Source: Apostichopus japonicus
Lineage: Eukaryota; Echinodermata; Holothuroidea; Aspidochirotida; Stichopodidae
Assembly: GCF_037975245.1 (NCBI RefSeq)
Contig: NC_092567.1
Location: forward strand, 26,814,376 to 26,878,375
Length of the DNA stretch: 64,000 nt
Direction of reading: 5' to 3'
This document shows, piece by piece, positions 13,711 through 31,360 of the stretch. Under the pieces are notes generated by a model, which was given only the letters and a program-made list of their open reading frames with translations, made no database searches and was not told where the DNA came from. Both the position numbers and the translations under genes were made by a program. The first letter of the stretch is position 1; each line of letters opens with the position of its first letter.

Positions 13711-13834
13711 TGCTAAACTTAAGCGTAAATAATATATTTAAAGTCATTTTTTACATCAAACAACTTACCCAAACAGCAAAGTTAATAATTAAAAGAAGAA
13801 GTTTGGCAATTTTAGGTCCACATCCAGCTACCAT
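8694..13834 (-). CDS. Tetraspanin gene 1 (seven coding exons, 238 aa)
   Basis: Seen: coding exons in transcript order are 13834-13769, 13188-12997, 12254-12180, 11538-11440, 10468-10325, 9513-9430 and 8750-8694, every intron phase 0 with AG/GT borders (the donor after exon 2 is GTGGGT). The protein starts MVAGCGPKIAKLLLL. TM1 spans exons 1-2, TM2 lies in exon 2 and ends at GFCGCCGA, TM3 is exon 3 (YFCLLLLIVLG), and TM4 spans exons 6-7. The large extracellular loop has CCG at 147-149, PPSCC ending at 173, C182 and GC at 193-194: the six-cysteine tetraspanin pattern, with an NYT glycosylation site near 153. Known: tetraspanins organise membrane microdomains with integrins and other partners; the CD9/CD63-like branch is likeliest but not resolved. 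A 5' UTR probably continues to an acceptor at 13871, and GTAAG after 14746 may end a 5' UTR exon. AATAAA (8684-8689, minus) lies four bases after the stop. It shares exon structure with gene 2. Confidence 0.93.
9000..9400. repeat. Purine-rich low-complexity intron/near-intron stretch
   Basis: Between the last two exons of tetraspanin gene 1, the plus strand is a degenerate array of AAGGTAA/GTTAAAGG-like words. No coding content is seen. Confidence 0.5.
11190..11310. repeat. CT-rich simple sequence in intron
   Basis: Imperfect CTCTCT/CCACCTCTACC tracts on the plus strand lie inside the intron between tetraspanin gene 1 exons 4 and 5. Confidence 0.7.
13240..13620 (+). repeat. Dispersed repeat, copy A (intron 1 of tetraspanin gene 1)
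   Basis: This stretch matches the reverse complement of about 26740-27090 in ordered blocks, for example CAAACAACTGTAAACAGTTCGG (first 20 shared bases) and the block around ACGGTGATCGTCCATTG versus ACGGAAATCGTCCATTG. It lies in the first coding intron of gene 1, whereas the other copy is in the 5' UTR intron of gene 2 in opposite orientation, so the two look like separate insertions and not a shared ancestral intron. Confidence 0.65.
13647..13707. repeat. (TA)n microsatellite
   Basis: About 30 TA units lie in the first coding intron of tetraspanin gene 1, 62 bp downstream of the exon 1 donor in transcript order. Confidence 0.95.
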
Positions 13835-15154
13835 GATGAAAGTTGTAGATGACTTTTGACGTTTAAAATATCTGAATAGAAGTAGGAAATCAAATAGAAA
13901 AATATGAAGCAAACATTCATTGAACTTGGCATCGAATGTTATAAGTTACTATGACTGGGTTCAAATAATTAATTACATTGAGCACGAATAGTAAATGATT
14001 ATGTTCCATACTTTACGACTCCCGTCGAAGAGATTCTCTTTATCATAAACATAAACATTGTTCGTGTTTGTGGCAAAAATACCCCAACCAGCCCGAATCC
14101 AATATTCTAAAAACGTGGAGGTTTGGCCCTGGAGCCCCTGAAACCGTCCTCTTTCGAGAATTTTTTTAAAATTTTGCATTTGTGAGGCAAATATAGACTT
14201 ATTAATTTGACTAAATATAGACTATAATTAGGTCTACATATTGCAAGGTTGTCCTAATATCTGTTTTTAACTTTGTTTGGGTGTGTACATCATACCCTAC
14301 ACACCAACCCTCCCCCCCCCCCCCCCCCCCGTTGCATGATCTGCGCTTGCAGAAGTTATTGAAAACTCTACCCTCGATCAGAGTTTTTTTTTAATCAAAC
14401 ATCGATACATCTAGCCTTGTCCTACAACTCTTTCATTTCTACTATATCCAGCTTGGATTACTTTACATATTAGATTCGGGACGAACCCTGGTATAGATCT
14501 AACCCTTTTATATTGAGAAAGTTGCACAAAAAATCAGCTTGGTAGAAGAATCGATTTCAATTCTTCCTTAGTGATATTGATAATATTAATTTCTTCATGA
14601 CTGTGTATTCTCAAATGATATATACTCTAAAATTAACAAGCCTATAAATGAAATACCATTAACAAGACAAACGGCATTTAATCTATGATTGGGTAGACTT
14701 TATACAACAAAAATAAACAAAAATAGATATTCCTAAAAAGCTTACCTTATTGAATGGGATAAAAATCTAGTGAGTTATTGAGACTTCAATATCGAAATGT
14801 AAGCTGCGAAAGATAATACTCTGAAATGAAATTGATCTCGTGATGTTCGTCCTCATATTAATAATCTTGAAATTGCACTTTAGACATGATTGTCACCGAC
14901 TGCAGTCGACAATGATTGTCAGCTTGTCTTAATGATGGCCAAAGGTTGATATTAGTGAGACGCCCTAGATAACCTATACGTCCATATATGTGCATGGACT
15001 TACGCAATGCAGCTGATATGGATTTTCTGTTAAAGTTACTAATTGTTAAATCTATGTGAGCAAGCTATAACGTATTGAAAAAAATCCAACATAATAAAGT
15101 AGCAAAGGCGGGAGTTAATGCATATTCAATTTATTCAGAGTTAATGAGTAATTA

Positions 15155-15260
15155 TAGCAGGAGTTGCTGTGTTCGTGTGAGAGGGGTGGTGTGTGTGTAA
15201 GGGGGTGGGGTGTGTGTGGGGGGGGGGTTGCGGTGTGTGTGAGAAAGGGGCGGTGTATGT
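15155..15260 (+). repeat. G-rich GT/GGGG tract
   Basis: The plus strand has many runs of three or more G separated by GTGTGT, which favours G-quadruplex or slipped structures. No coding potential. Confidence 0.7.
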
Positions 15261-15796
15261 GTGGGGAGTGGGTAAGAACTGAAACGTTAATCAGAGCAAA
15301 AGTTTCACTAAGCTTTCTATCAGAAGTTGACATAAGAATGTGGCAGAAATAATCAGTTTACCGAATTGAATTCTCGTTACTTATAAAGTTAGTATGCAAT
15401 TGGGATATCTAACCTCTTGTAATTTATAAACGATTTGTTGGCATTAACAATGTAGCCTGAATATTCACAGGAGTTGACGTCACCATCAACATTTAATTTT
15501 AAATGACCACTTTTAAACACAGGTGAAATTCTTTAAAATGGGAGACTTACTTTAAAGGTAGAGAGATCCTTTGCAATCAGGAGTCCATTTTGTCATGTTC
15601 AGTTGTCTATATCACTCACACTTTAAAGGAATCTATGAACTACATAGATGCGAATCCGCTAGGGGTGTGAAGCGGGAGGGGAGGGGAGGGGAGGGGAGTG
15701 GATGGGAGAGGAAGGGAGGGAGGGAGAGGAGTGGATATTATTTATCCACCTTACTGTATATAGCCTTTGTATATACGCATTCCTTTGGCATCAGTG

Positions 15797-15849
<53 letters not shown>

Positions 15850-17629
15850 GGCTACATCCGGCGTTTCAGTGTTTCCAATATATGAAGTGACTAGGACAGG
15901 AGGCATCTGTCTTGTTTTCATTGAAAACTACGCCTGTTGACATACCTCAAATACCTTTAATATAAAATCGGTATTACACCTCGTTAAGTATTACATTACA
16001 TATGTATTGTTTAATTAGTGATAAGATAATGAAATACTTTAGCAACCGATAGTTTGTCTATACAAAATATTGATTTAATTGTTTAACTTAAAACAAAAAA
16101 TTATAAATTAATGATAATATACATATCAACAAGAACTTTGAAATAGGAATGTACAGATTTAGGAGAACACTTCTTATGATGACGTCACCGACATTCTATT
16201 ATTTCCTGTAGTAAGCAGGGACGGGAGTCTGGTGTGTGATAAAATCTAGTTTACATTCACAAATTGAACCATTTTCTCACTTATCAAGTTATCAAAGATC
16301 AACACAAGGGTTATGAGAGTGCACCCCTGGTGAATTTGAATCTGACAATTTACACAGAATTAACAATTTAGGAAATATTAGGCAATATTTAAGCAAATAT
16401 ATAAATCATTTTATGCGTAAATATTTCTTGTAGAAGTGACTCTACATAGTGACTCACTGTCTATATGTGATCTCCACAACCTTTTCATATGACAGTGGTA
16501 TCAGCAGGTTCGAAGTTTACAGTGTTTGGAGGGCGTAAAAGTTTACAGTGTACTATAACAAACAAACTGCTTCTGTGTCCGATGAGGGCTTATCAGCATG
16601 TGCGTCAATGGATTAATTGATATGAAATTAGGCGGTTACAAGTTTAAAAAAACCCTTATGTCTGACTGATATTGTTATACACATTCCATTTTGGCGTTCT
16701 CTCCATTTGCTTGTCATCAAGCAACCTTCTACCATCGCCTCAATTAAATTTAGCTCGATATTTAGGTTTTAAGATCATGTTCCTAACCATGATAATCTTT
16801 ACTTCAATTGTGTGAACATTGTACTGAATTAACTAAAATTTCATGAAAATTTACTCACAAATGGCGATTCTCAAACAAGTTGTTTTCATAAGGCTGGTAT
16901 TCGTTGCATGAGAACCAAAACCTATGGGCACTATTTCAGTCATGAATTTATATTTAGACATTACACAGTTACAGTGTCAGGACTATATGACGTAGACACA
17001 TAACTAAATCAACGTAATTTATGGCCCTTCTGACAATGATAGGCTGTTGTGGTTGTTAATATGCCTACGTGTGTAACTAAAGAGGAGTAACAATACGTAA
17101 GTCATTGGTACAAAGTACGCAGGATTCTACAATCAATGCGTTTCGCTTTACTTGAATAAATATTCCTTGAAATTTGTGTTAGGCAGTGGCAAGATTGTTC
17201 TAGTGCATGCTTTCTTGGAAACTTAATATAATCTGTCTAAATGGTTTAAAATATCCGTGACTTAAGTTGATTGCTGAATGAGAGTGTTGGATATTGTCTG
17301 TGATCTTATGTGAAAACAACATTCTTGTAGCATTTTGTATGGCAGAGATATGATTTTATTTTTCAAATTTGGTGATTACATGTTATAATAATATGAATGG
17401 ATTTGGCAACCACAGGAATTCATCCAAAAATGGTTTTGTTTTCTTTATACATGATTTCATTCACTTATTCACAAAGAAAAATGAATTTCTATAAACAAAA
17501 ATCCATTATTCTTAAATTTAAAATATCAGCGATCATTTCAAATGTATCATATTTCAAGAGAAAAAACCCAAAAAGATTATAAAAGGAAACTAAAACTTCA
17601 AATGAGCATCTGACATGATGACATCACAG

Positions 17630-17711
17630 ACCACTTCCTGTGAAACACTTCCTGTGAACCACTTCCTGTGATCTAATTCCTGTGATCTAATTCCTGTGAT
17701 CTAATTCCTGG
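17630..17711. repeat. Tandem 13-16 bp repeat ACTTCCTGTGA / ATTCCTGTGATCTA
   Basis: Six consecutive copies: three of the ACTTCCTGTGA type followed by three of the ATTCCTG type. ACTTCCTG contains an ETS-factor core on its reverse strand (CAGGAAGT), but function here is unsupported. Confidence 0.8.
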
Positions 17712-18489
17712 GAAAAAATCAAGGTTTTATCCAATCAAAATGATCAAAAAATATCACATTCAATCAGGGAGTTGATCTAACAACTATTTTCCAAGTCAGG
17801 GACAATATAATTTAGTGAGGTTTTCACTACAAGGGTGGAATACATTTTTTGAAGTTACATCCTTTAAATTAAGGTAATAGGAGGCAGCATACAGACAAAT
17901 AACGGTAACTTGTGTATGATAAACTGGATAAAGAGTTTTAATTTAATCTGTTCTCGAGTTGTTCGCTGGGTTGGTTTCATCAAGACCAACTGTAGCGCAA
18001 ATGATAGATAATCACTTAATTAATATACATTTATTTCATTTAGTCGAGAAGATACTAAGATAAAAGACTACAACCGTATTGATGGTTTGACGTGAATGTA
18101 TTCTGGCTCCGCATGTAAAGTATACTTCAGAATACAACACTGAGGAATTAAAACTTAAACTTAAAATCATAAAGAAATATCCATGTTTGTTGATTATAAT
18201 CATAATAAAATAATTATGGCCTTATTGTGTCTTGCAATGAATTATACAGTAGCGCATATTTGATTTGATATTCAGATTGAATTACAAGACATTTTCTGGG
18301 AATGTCGAGCAGGCAGTTCTTAGTAGACAATTCTGTTTTGTTTTTAAAACAAGACATTTTCTTTGGTTATAAGCTTACTCTCAAACATCCCTATAACTTT
18401 CTTATTTTCATGCGAAATACTTCACATTTCAACAGAAAACTCTGGGCAGTATTCCTAAGGTTATGGATTTCCTTTTCAATTTAAGGTCT

Positions 18490-18795
18490 ATACTTACAAG
18501 TTGAATATTATCTAATCCTCCGATTTCTCTTCAGTTAGCACCCTTTGTATAGTGTTTATTACTTGTTTGGTTTCCTGTTCAGTATTTTGCTTCTCACTGT
18601 TTTGCGATCTTTATATTTAAGTAGTATTATTGTAAGTTTTGTCTTCTCTGCAGTTGCAATGTGTATTGGTAATATTGTGTACTATGAAAAAATGTTATTA
18701 GGCAATGATTGTGTTGTATTGTAATACTAAAGAACTCACTAAATTATCATGTATATTTGTATAAATGTCAACGAGTCAATAAAGAGATGGGGAAA
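18490..18795 (+). other. Possible retroposed 3' end with poly-A
   Basis: T-rich untranslated-looking sequence ends in AATAAAGAGATGGGG followed by an A run near 18776-18800, as in a retroposed transcript or LINE 3' end. No target duplication was confirmed and no parent gene is recognised. Confidence 0.3.
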
Positions 18796-19394
18796 AAAAA
18801 GATTTGCAAGACATAAAATATTCTAAAAAGTCAGGTATAAGAACCTGTTATGTGTGCAGAAGCTTATTACTCGCACCTTTTGAAGCTAAATCTTTTCAAT
18901 AATATTGTATTTTCCTAAGTAAAGGTCTCAGCTATTCAGGGAACAGATAACCGTCACCAATACAAATCGTGCGTATCATGCCAACATACTTCATCGATAA
19001 ATATTTGTTTTATTATAATATAAATGTATATTCTTAATCTCAAAATAGTGATTCACTTGGCATGTGTGATTATCGATCAATGAACTTTAACCCGGGCTGA
19101 CGTCACTGAAGTCCTTTCTCATTACTCAGCCTGGATAAAGGAATTTTTTTTTTATAAATGGACATGTGAGCAAACCGCCCATGCATGTGTTACATTGTTG
19201 TTGACGTATGTTTGCCACTGGCTTAAACATAAAGTTACGTATAGTGGTTATGTAGTAAAATAGCCCCTTACATATCTTCAATATGTAATAACATACTCCC
19301 TACAATACTATGATTACGTAATAATGTATCATTCACCTTTCATATAAAGGACCTTACCTATCTTGAGAATGTAACACTGTACCATCACCGTCCA

Positions 19395-20462
19395 CATCAT
19401 GATTATGTAATACTATACTCCCAGCATATATTATTATTATGTAATAATATACTCCAAGCACATATTATTATTATGTAATACTATACTCCAAGCATATATT
19501 ATTAGTATGTAATAATATACTCCAAGCACATATTATTATTATGTAATAATATACTCCAAGCACATATTATTATTATGTAATACTATACTCCAAGCATATA
19601 TTATTAGTATGTAATAATATACTCCAAGCACATATTATTATTATGTAATAATATACTCCAAGCACATATTATTATTATGTAATAATATACTCCAAGCACA
19701 TATTATTATGTAATAATATACTCAAAGCACATATTATTAGTATGTAATAATATACTCCAAGCACATATTATTATTATTATATAATATACTCCAAGCACAT
19801 ATTATTATTATGTAATAATATACTCCCAGCACATATTAATATTATTATTATGTAATAATATACTCCAAGCACATATTATTATGTAATAATATACTCAAAG
19901 CACATATTATTAGTATGTAATAATATACTCCAAGCACATATTATTATTATTATATAATAATATACTCCAAGCACATATTATTATTATTATGTAATAATAT
20001 ACTCCCAGCACATATTATTATTATTATGTCATAATATACTTCAAGCACATATTATGATTATGTAATAATATACTCCAAGCACATATTATTATTATTATTA
20101 TTATTATTATATAATATACTCCAAGCACATATTATTATTATGTAATAATATACTTCCAGCACATATTATTATTATTATTATTATGTAATAATATACTCCA
20201 AGCACATATATTATTATGTAATAATATACTCAAAGCACATATTATTAGTATGTAATAATATACTCCAAGCACATATTATTATTATTATTATTATATAATA
20301 ATATACTCCAAGCACATATTATTATTATTATGTAATAATATACTCCCAGCACATATAATTATTATTATGTAATAATATACTCCAAGCACATATTATGATT
20401 ATGTAATAATATACTCCAAGCACATATTATGATTATTATTATTATTATTATTATTATTATGT

Positions 20463-20463
<1 letters not shown>
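19395..20463. repeat. Minisatellite, about 34 bp unit, with ATT expansions
   Basis: About 30 copies of a unit reading ATGTAATAATATACTCCAAG then CACATATTATTATT. Variation is mainly in the number of ATT triplets (up to nine or more) and CCAAGC/CCCAGC changes, so a triplet microsatellite is mutating inside each minisatellite unit. It runs into a (TA)n tract at 20464-20514. Confidence 0.95.

Positions 20464-20514
<51 letters not shown>
20464..20514. repeat. (TA)n microsatellite
   Basis: About 23 TA units directly continue the 34-bp minisatellite. Confidence 0.95.
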
Positions 20515-20516
<2 letters not shown>

Positions 20517-20817
20517 TTCACTTGACATATGTAGCTCATAACGTATCCTGATTAATTAATAACATACAGCATTACTAACAATAGTCTACAGGGTAACCGG
20601 GAACAGAAATAGGGCATAAATTAACAATAAAAATAAACACAAAATATGAAACACTGTGTACCTTGGTATCCCCCGAACGGAACTATACTCTTAGCGTATG
20701 TAATTGGCTTCCATGGGTTTCTGTGTATAACACATAACTGTCTTCAACAGTTGTTTCGGCGTAGTTCATGCGAATAATTAAATTACTTGTAAATTAATTT
20801 AAATGAGAAACTAAGAT

Positions 20818-26258
<5,441 letters not shown>

Positions 26259-26559
26259 TTTGAAAATTGTTTCGGTTCACGAAGGAAAGTTAACAAAAAT
26301 TTGAAAAAAATCTGCAGGAAAATTAAAAAAAACAGTCAGAAGCCAACAATCACATGTTAAGAGGAGGCTTCCATCAACCATAAAACAATGTTTGTTATTA
26401 GTTTACCTCACGGACGTTCAATTTAACAGTTCTACTACTTTCAGTTAGGCCTAGATTTGTACAAGGTTCTTCGATTTCTAATATCTGCACTTTGAGTGTT
26501 ATGCAAACACTATGAATATGAAAACATATGAATATTCATTAAGCTATCTCTCCCAACAG

Positions 26560-27090
26560 CCAGTTGGGGACAGTTTTCTAATGCTAATACCGCTCTAAAC
26601 TGTCCTACCATATCATGCTTCAATGCACTCGTATTGACAGTATGAACAGTTACTAACCTTTACCTGATAGAAATATGATATTCATACTGTTCATACTGAC
26701 AAAACAAGTGCTTTGAAGCGGGACATGAAAGTACAGCATAGAATAATTGTCCCAACTGGGTGCTCTCAAGGCAGTTATAGAATGAATGCACGATCAAATA
26801 CATGGTTTATACTTGATAATACCGAACTGTTTACAGTTGTTTGTTAACAATCAAACCGCGAGCTTGTCTATAAATCACCATGATAAACGGTAACGTAATA
26901 AAAGTACACTAGTAATGCAATTAATCGTTATCATACCTAACATAGTTCCATATGCTAAAATATAAGCATAGGCGTCTAGACTCTGATTGGACGTTTCTAT
27001 ATTTATATTAGCAATGGACGATTTCCGTTGCTATGGTCTGATGATCTGAGTGTGCGCCCAACCATTATAAATTATGTCCATATGCGTTAC
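26560..27090 (-). repeat. Dispersed foldback-like repeat, copy B
   Basis: Part 26570-26760 is an imperfect inverted repeat: GACAGTATGAACAGT at about 26637-26651 pairs with ACTGTTCATACTGAC near 26687-26701, and the outer parts pair around ATGCTTCAA and GGGACA. Part 26740-27090 matches copy A (13240-13620) in reverse. The left half also matches copy C (51480-51690). It lies in the presumed 5' UTR intron of tetraspanin gene 2. This looks like a MITE/foldback family; the ends are not defined exactly. Confidence 0.6.
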
Positions 27091-27218
27091 CTTGTGCACA
27101 TGTGAAACATGCATATAAAATAGCTTATATATAACAAAGAAACAAGTTACCACACAAATTAAGTGTAAAATAAAATCTACTCGTATGCAGTTAAGGATGG
27201 TACAAAATTCCGATATGA

Positions 27219-27330
27219 TGACGTCACAAACATCTTTTAAACTTTGACATATAATTTAAAATGAACATAAAATGACGTCACAGACATATTTTACACTTTG
27301 AGATATAATTTAAATGAACATAGGGTATAC
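27219..27330. repeat. 54-bp tandem duplication carrying two CRE palindromes
   Basis: TGACGTCA at 27219-27226 and 27273-27280, each followed by CA(A/G)ACAT and then ACTTTGA-ATATAATTTAAA, shows a direct duplication. TGACGTCA is the consensus CREB/ATF site. It lies upstream of the first coding exon of tetraspanin gene 2; activity is not shown. Confidence 0.55.
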
Positions 27331-28746
27331 GCGAAGGAACACAGAGGACGAATATAGCCGTACACTGCATGTTCAACTGATTATTGCATTCTTACAACAT
27401 GTAAATGCAGATCAGCTATTTTAAAAGGAAATTTACATATCTGAAATGTGAAAATGTCTCTGATAACAAACCTGCACCTTAGTGGGAAAATAATTCCAAC
27501 TATACTATGTAATGGGAGTAAACAGGTTCAAATTATATTACAATATATAACACCATTATGCTCAAACCCATTAACTGGCTTATCTCATTAACTAATAATC
27601 ACAGATATATTTCAAAATCTTTTTGGAAAAATGGAGGAAAAAAAAGCACTTTAAAATCCTTTCTTCAATCTATAAAATCTAAACAAATTTAGCTTAATAT
27701 ATGCTTTTCTTTTCTTCTTCGTCTTAAAGATTTGTACTTTATCCAATGATTGTCTATAAGTTGATACAGAAGTGAGATACTTACCAAACTAGATCCGTGG
27801 AGTACCTGAGCAAGCAATGAGATTATCTCCCAGAAATTGTTCGTTAGTCCAATGAAATCTCCCTAAAAGGGCTAGAATACTAAGTGACCTTTGGTCTCTA
27901 TCCGCAAACAATACCAACTGGCCGGTCGAACAGCTGAAAGCTTAAGATATCTTAAAATGACCCAATGTGTGTGTGTGAAGAGTCATCCTTCGAAGCAAAC
28001 AGATTTGGGTGATAAAAGAAGAGTTGTTGTCCATCGAAAATGATGTAGTATTTGGTTACTTTTCAATGATTTGCACGTTTGGTAGACTGGCAGAAAAGGG
28101 TTGGGCATTGCTAAAGAGACATATGAAGAAGTATATAGGAAATGTAAAGTCCTTTAAATTTGGTGAATTTAGAAAATTTATACAAACACATAGTTCAAAC
28201 CAAGAATCGTTTATTGCTGTTGAAATGATTAGTAGACCTATTATACTATGTACGTGATGTTCAGCTTGTATGTCCATCATATCATCTTGTTTAACGTTAC
28301 AGACTTGTCAACCTTTCCAATGTTAATTCGTTTAGGGTAGAGTAAGAAATTAACTTTTGATCATCATTTTCACAAACAAAACCTGTTTGATTTGATATCA
28401 AGTGAAATACTTCAAGTTTATATTTATAAATCACGCAAGAACGTGTGAAATCAAGGGAAACCTATGATGATTTTTATAAAAGTGAGAAGTCAGTGCTTGT
28501 GGATAATTTATAAAGTGTCCGAAGATAGTTTTATAATAGATAGCATTGGTACCAGTGTATACAAGGGTATCATTTTGAGTACCGACGTAAGCCAGCACTA
28601 AAGTAAAATGAATTTCTAAGAATGTATAAGGGGGAGTAAAACTTTATGCAACCAATTCGGGTACACGAACAGACTCATAAAAACTAATATATATGATATA
28701 TATATATATATATATATATACTGTCGACCTAAGGTATGATCCATAG

Positions 28747-28782
<36 letters not shown>

Positions 28783-28847
28783 TTCAATATATGCTGTTGT
28801 TACATACATACATGTATGTATTATACCTATGGTCTTGATAGTTTATT

Positions 28848-29065
28848 TCAGTTAGTTTAGTAGAAAAAAAAAGCATCAGGACGGACACTCAAGTCCCCAT
28901 CAAGGACCCTACAGAGAGAGAGAAAAAACTGAAGACACAAACACTCAGACCCGATTACAATGCTTAAAGTACTTGTCCAAAGCATTTTTAAACCCATTCA
29001 AACTCATTGCAAGTGCAACATTCTCAGGCAAACCGTTCCACTCATTCACATTGTTGGAGGCCTTT
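28848..29065 (-). mobile_element. 3' end fragment of a CR1-like LINE
   Basis: Read on the minus strand, it matches the right-hand end of 63453-63938: both share the words for AAGCATTGTAATCGGGTCTG, the AGGGTCCTTGATG.GGACTT block and a TAAACTAAAC-type tail. It holds only the last coding residues and the 3' UTR of the element. Confidence 0.7.
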
Positions 29066-30079
29066 AGCTAATGTCTTCAAGTTTGGGGGTGAAGGGGTGG
29101 GGGTAGTACCCGTTTTTTTCCCTACGTCCTCTTTGCCTTAGGTGCTTATGACATTACGTGTGAAGCAGCCACGTATAATCAAAGTTATACCGAATAAATG
29201 GTTTTATACAAAAGTGAAGCATAACCCAAGATTTCCCACCCCCCCCCCCACCACCTCTTCGCACCCATCTGCTGGAGCCCATCACATCATTTCGACATTT
29301 AATACCATGGAGTTACATGTTCCCCATTAAGTATTAGAATATTCACAAATGTGACAAAAGCTACCATAATCGAGGTTCGTGTGATCATAGGAATGTGGGG
29401 GGGGGGGCTGGATGAACAAATGCATATTTAGTTCAACAATTACATACAACCGTTTCCTACAAAGCCCCCCCCCCCTTCCTACACCAACCTTCCCTCCACT
29501 TTTGCTCCGCTCAGTAACACAGGTGAAATTATCTGATTCGCCAAGGACTGCACATAAGTTTCATTATATGCGCACAAGCTCTCTACATAGGGAAGGCTGC
29601 AACAACATACAACCTTAATTTGAAAAGTTCTGTGTTAGCTACACAATTCCGTGTAGTATATTGTTGTACTGTACTATTGTAATTAACTGCTTGCGGAGGC
29701 GAAATATTACCTTTGAACATCATGCAAGCGTTCAAAGGAATTAATTAGCTATGCTTTGTTAATTATCAACGCTTTGTTTGAATTAGTTGGTGTTGTTGTT
29801 GAGACAAGGACTTCGGAAAGGCTAAGTTTGTTGACTTTGGTTGTTTGAACTTTGATGAGTGTTTTCTTTAAATGAAGGATAAAGACTTATCATAGAAACA
29901 AAACCAGTGACGTCAGAGGTGTGCGTTGTACTTTACGTGCATGTATTCTACACGAGTTGAGTAGCAACATATTTTGTGTATCGTTAATCGTTTCGTCTCC
30001 ACGGTACGAGAAACCGGAACTACATCAGGAAATCCAACGTGACCTTCATGTGACCTTCATTCATGGTCTAGCTTCCAGT

Positions 30080-30970
30080 GTATGGCGGGCCATCAGTCTC
30101 AAATCGTGGGAGATCGACTTATACCGATTTAAATCGACATATACCAATTTCCTTCGACTTATACCAGTTTCCAGCAGCTTCAATTGACTTCTACCGAATT
30201 AAATTGACATAAATCATTTTAGTTCTACATATCTATGGAGGGCCATCAGTCTCAAGTCGTGGGAGATCGACTTATACCGATTTAAATCGACATATAGCAA
30301 TTTCCTTCGACTTATACCAGTTTCCAGCAGCTTGAATCAACATATACCAGTTTAAGTCTACATATCATCGATTTAAATCGACATATACCAGTTTAATTCG
30401 AATTATACCAGTTTAAATCGACATATACCAATTTAAATCGATGATATGTAAAATAAATCGATGATATGTCAATTTAAATCGACATCTACCAATTTAAATC
30501 GATGATATGTCGAATTAAATCGGTAGAAGTCAATTTCCGTGGACTTATACCAGTTTCTATCAACACAAATTGACATATACCTATTTAAATCGCCACATCT
30601 TCGATTTAGCTCATTAACATATTCCAAATCCCGATTTCGGTGATGATTGACATGTGGAGATACATCACGTGTAGTCGCCTGACAAGGCGGGCGAATAATT
30701 AAAAATAAACACGAGCACAGTGGAATGCATGATTTAAACTGGTATAAGTAGAATTAAATTGGTATATGTCGATTTAAATTGACATATACCGATTTAATTC
30801 GACATATCATCGATTTAAACTGGTATATGTCGATTTAAATTGACATATACCGATTTATTTTACTTATCGATTTAAATTGGTATATGTCGATTTAATTCGA
30901 TGATATGTCGAATTAAACTGGTATATGTCGATTTAAATCGACATATACCAATTTAATTCGACTTATCATC
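30080..30970. repeat. Palindromic 20-22 bp repeat field
   Basis: Dozens of diverged copies of a unit like CGACATATACCAATTTAAAT occur in both orientations, many themselves palindromic (ATTTAAAT core). A block of about 100 bp (30085-30180) beginning GGGCCATCAGTCTCAA is repeated at 30240-30340. About 130 bp of unrelated sequence interrupts at 30600-30730. Confidence 0.85.
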
Positions 30971-31253
30971 AGGTCATCAAAGAATGACAACTGGAATTAA
31001 AACTAACTGGTTATTGTGTTCCAATAATTTTGAGGCACATTGCAGAATGGTGAAGAATGGTGTCACCTCTACATACATACATTGCGATTTAATTCAATCA
31101 ACCGCTACATCACATGTCCTTATATTTTCTATGTTCAATTCTCGCCCTTTGTCTGTTCAGACTTCCAGAGATCGGAGAAGGATAAAGAGGAAAGAAGTTG
31201 GTTCCACCCGGCCACTCTTTCGTGCTGTACAATATGTATGTGTTCTTATTACT

Positions 31254-31360
31254 GTGTAAAAGTAAGAGGGCCCGACGTTTCGATCCTACCAGGATCTTCT
31301 TTAGATCCTCTGAAGAAGATCCTGCTAGGATCGAAACACCAGGCCCTCTTACTTTTACAC
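31254..31360. repeat. 107-bp near-perfect hairpin with hammerhead-like core words
   Basis: GTGTAAAAGTAAGAGGGCC at 31254 is matched by its reverse complement ending at 31360; the arms meet around 31305. The right arm reads CTGAAGA (31310-31316), a GATCC/GGATC stem-loop (31318-31332), then GAAAC (31333-31337); the left arm on the minus strand has CTAAAGA, the same stem and GAAACGTC. Known: the hammerhead core is CUGANGA, stem II, GAAA, then a cleavage triplet such as GUC, and Penelope-like retroelements carry such motifs. Each arm here has one departure, so this is a candidate relic only. Confidence 0.55.

Larger units (their letters stand above)
14747..20817. other. Intergenic between the two tetraspanins; no gene
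   Basis: No exon set could be built here. The region holds simple sequences: G-rich GTGTGGGG at 15175-15260, GGGGA repeats at 15675-15730, (TA)n at 15799-15846, short tandem repeats at 17630-17710 and a minisatellite at 19395-20463, described separately. A TGACGTCA palindrome occurs at 16180-16187 and again at 19098-19105. Confidence 0.6.
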
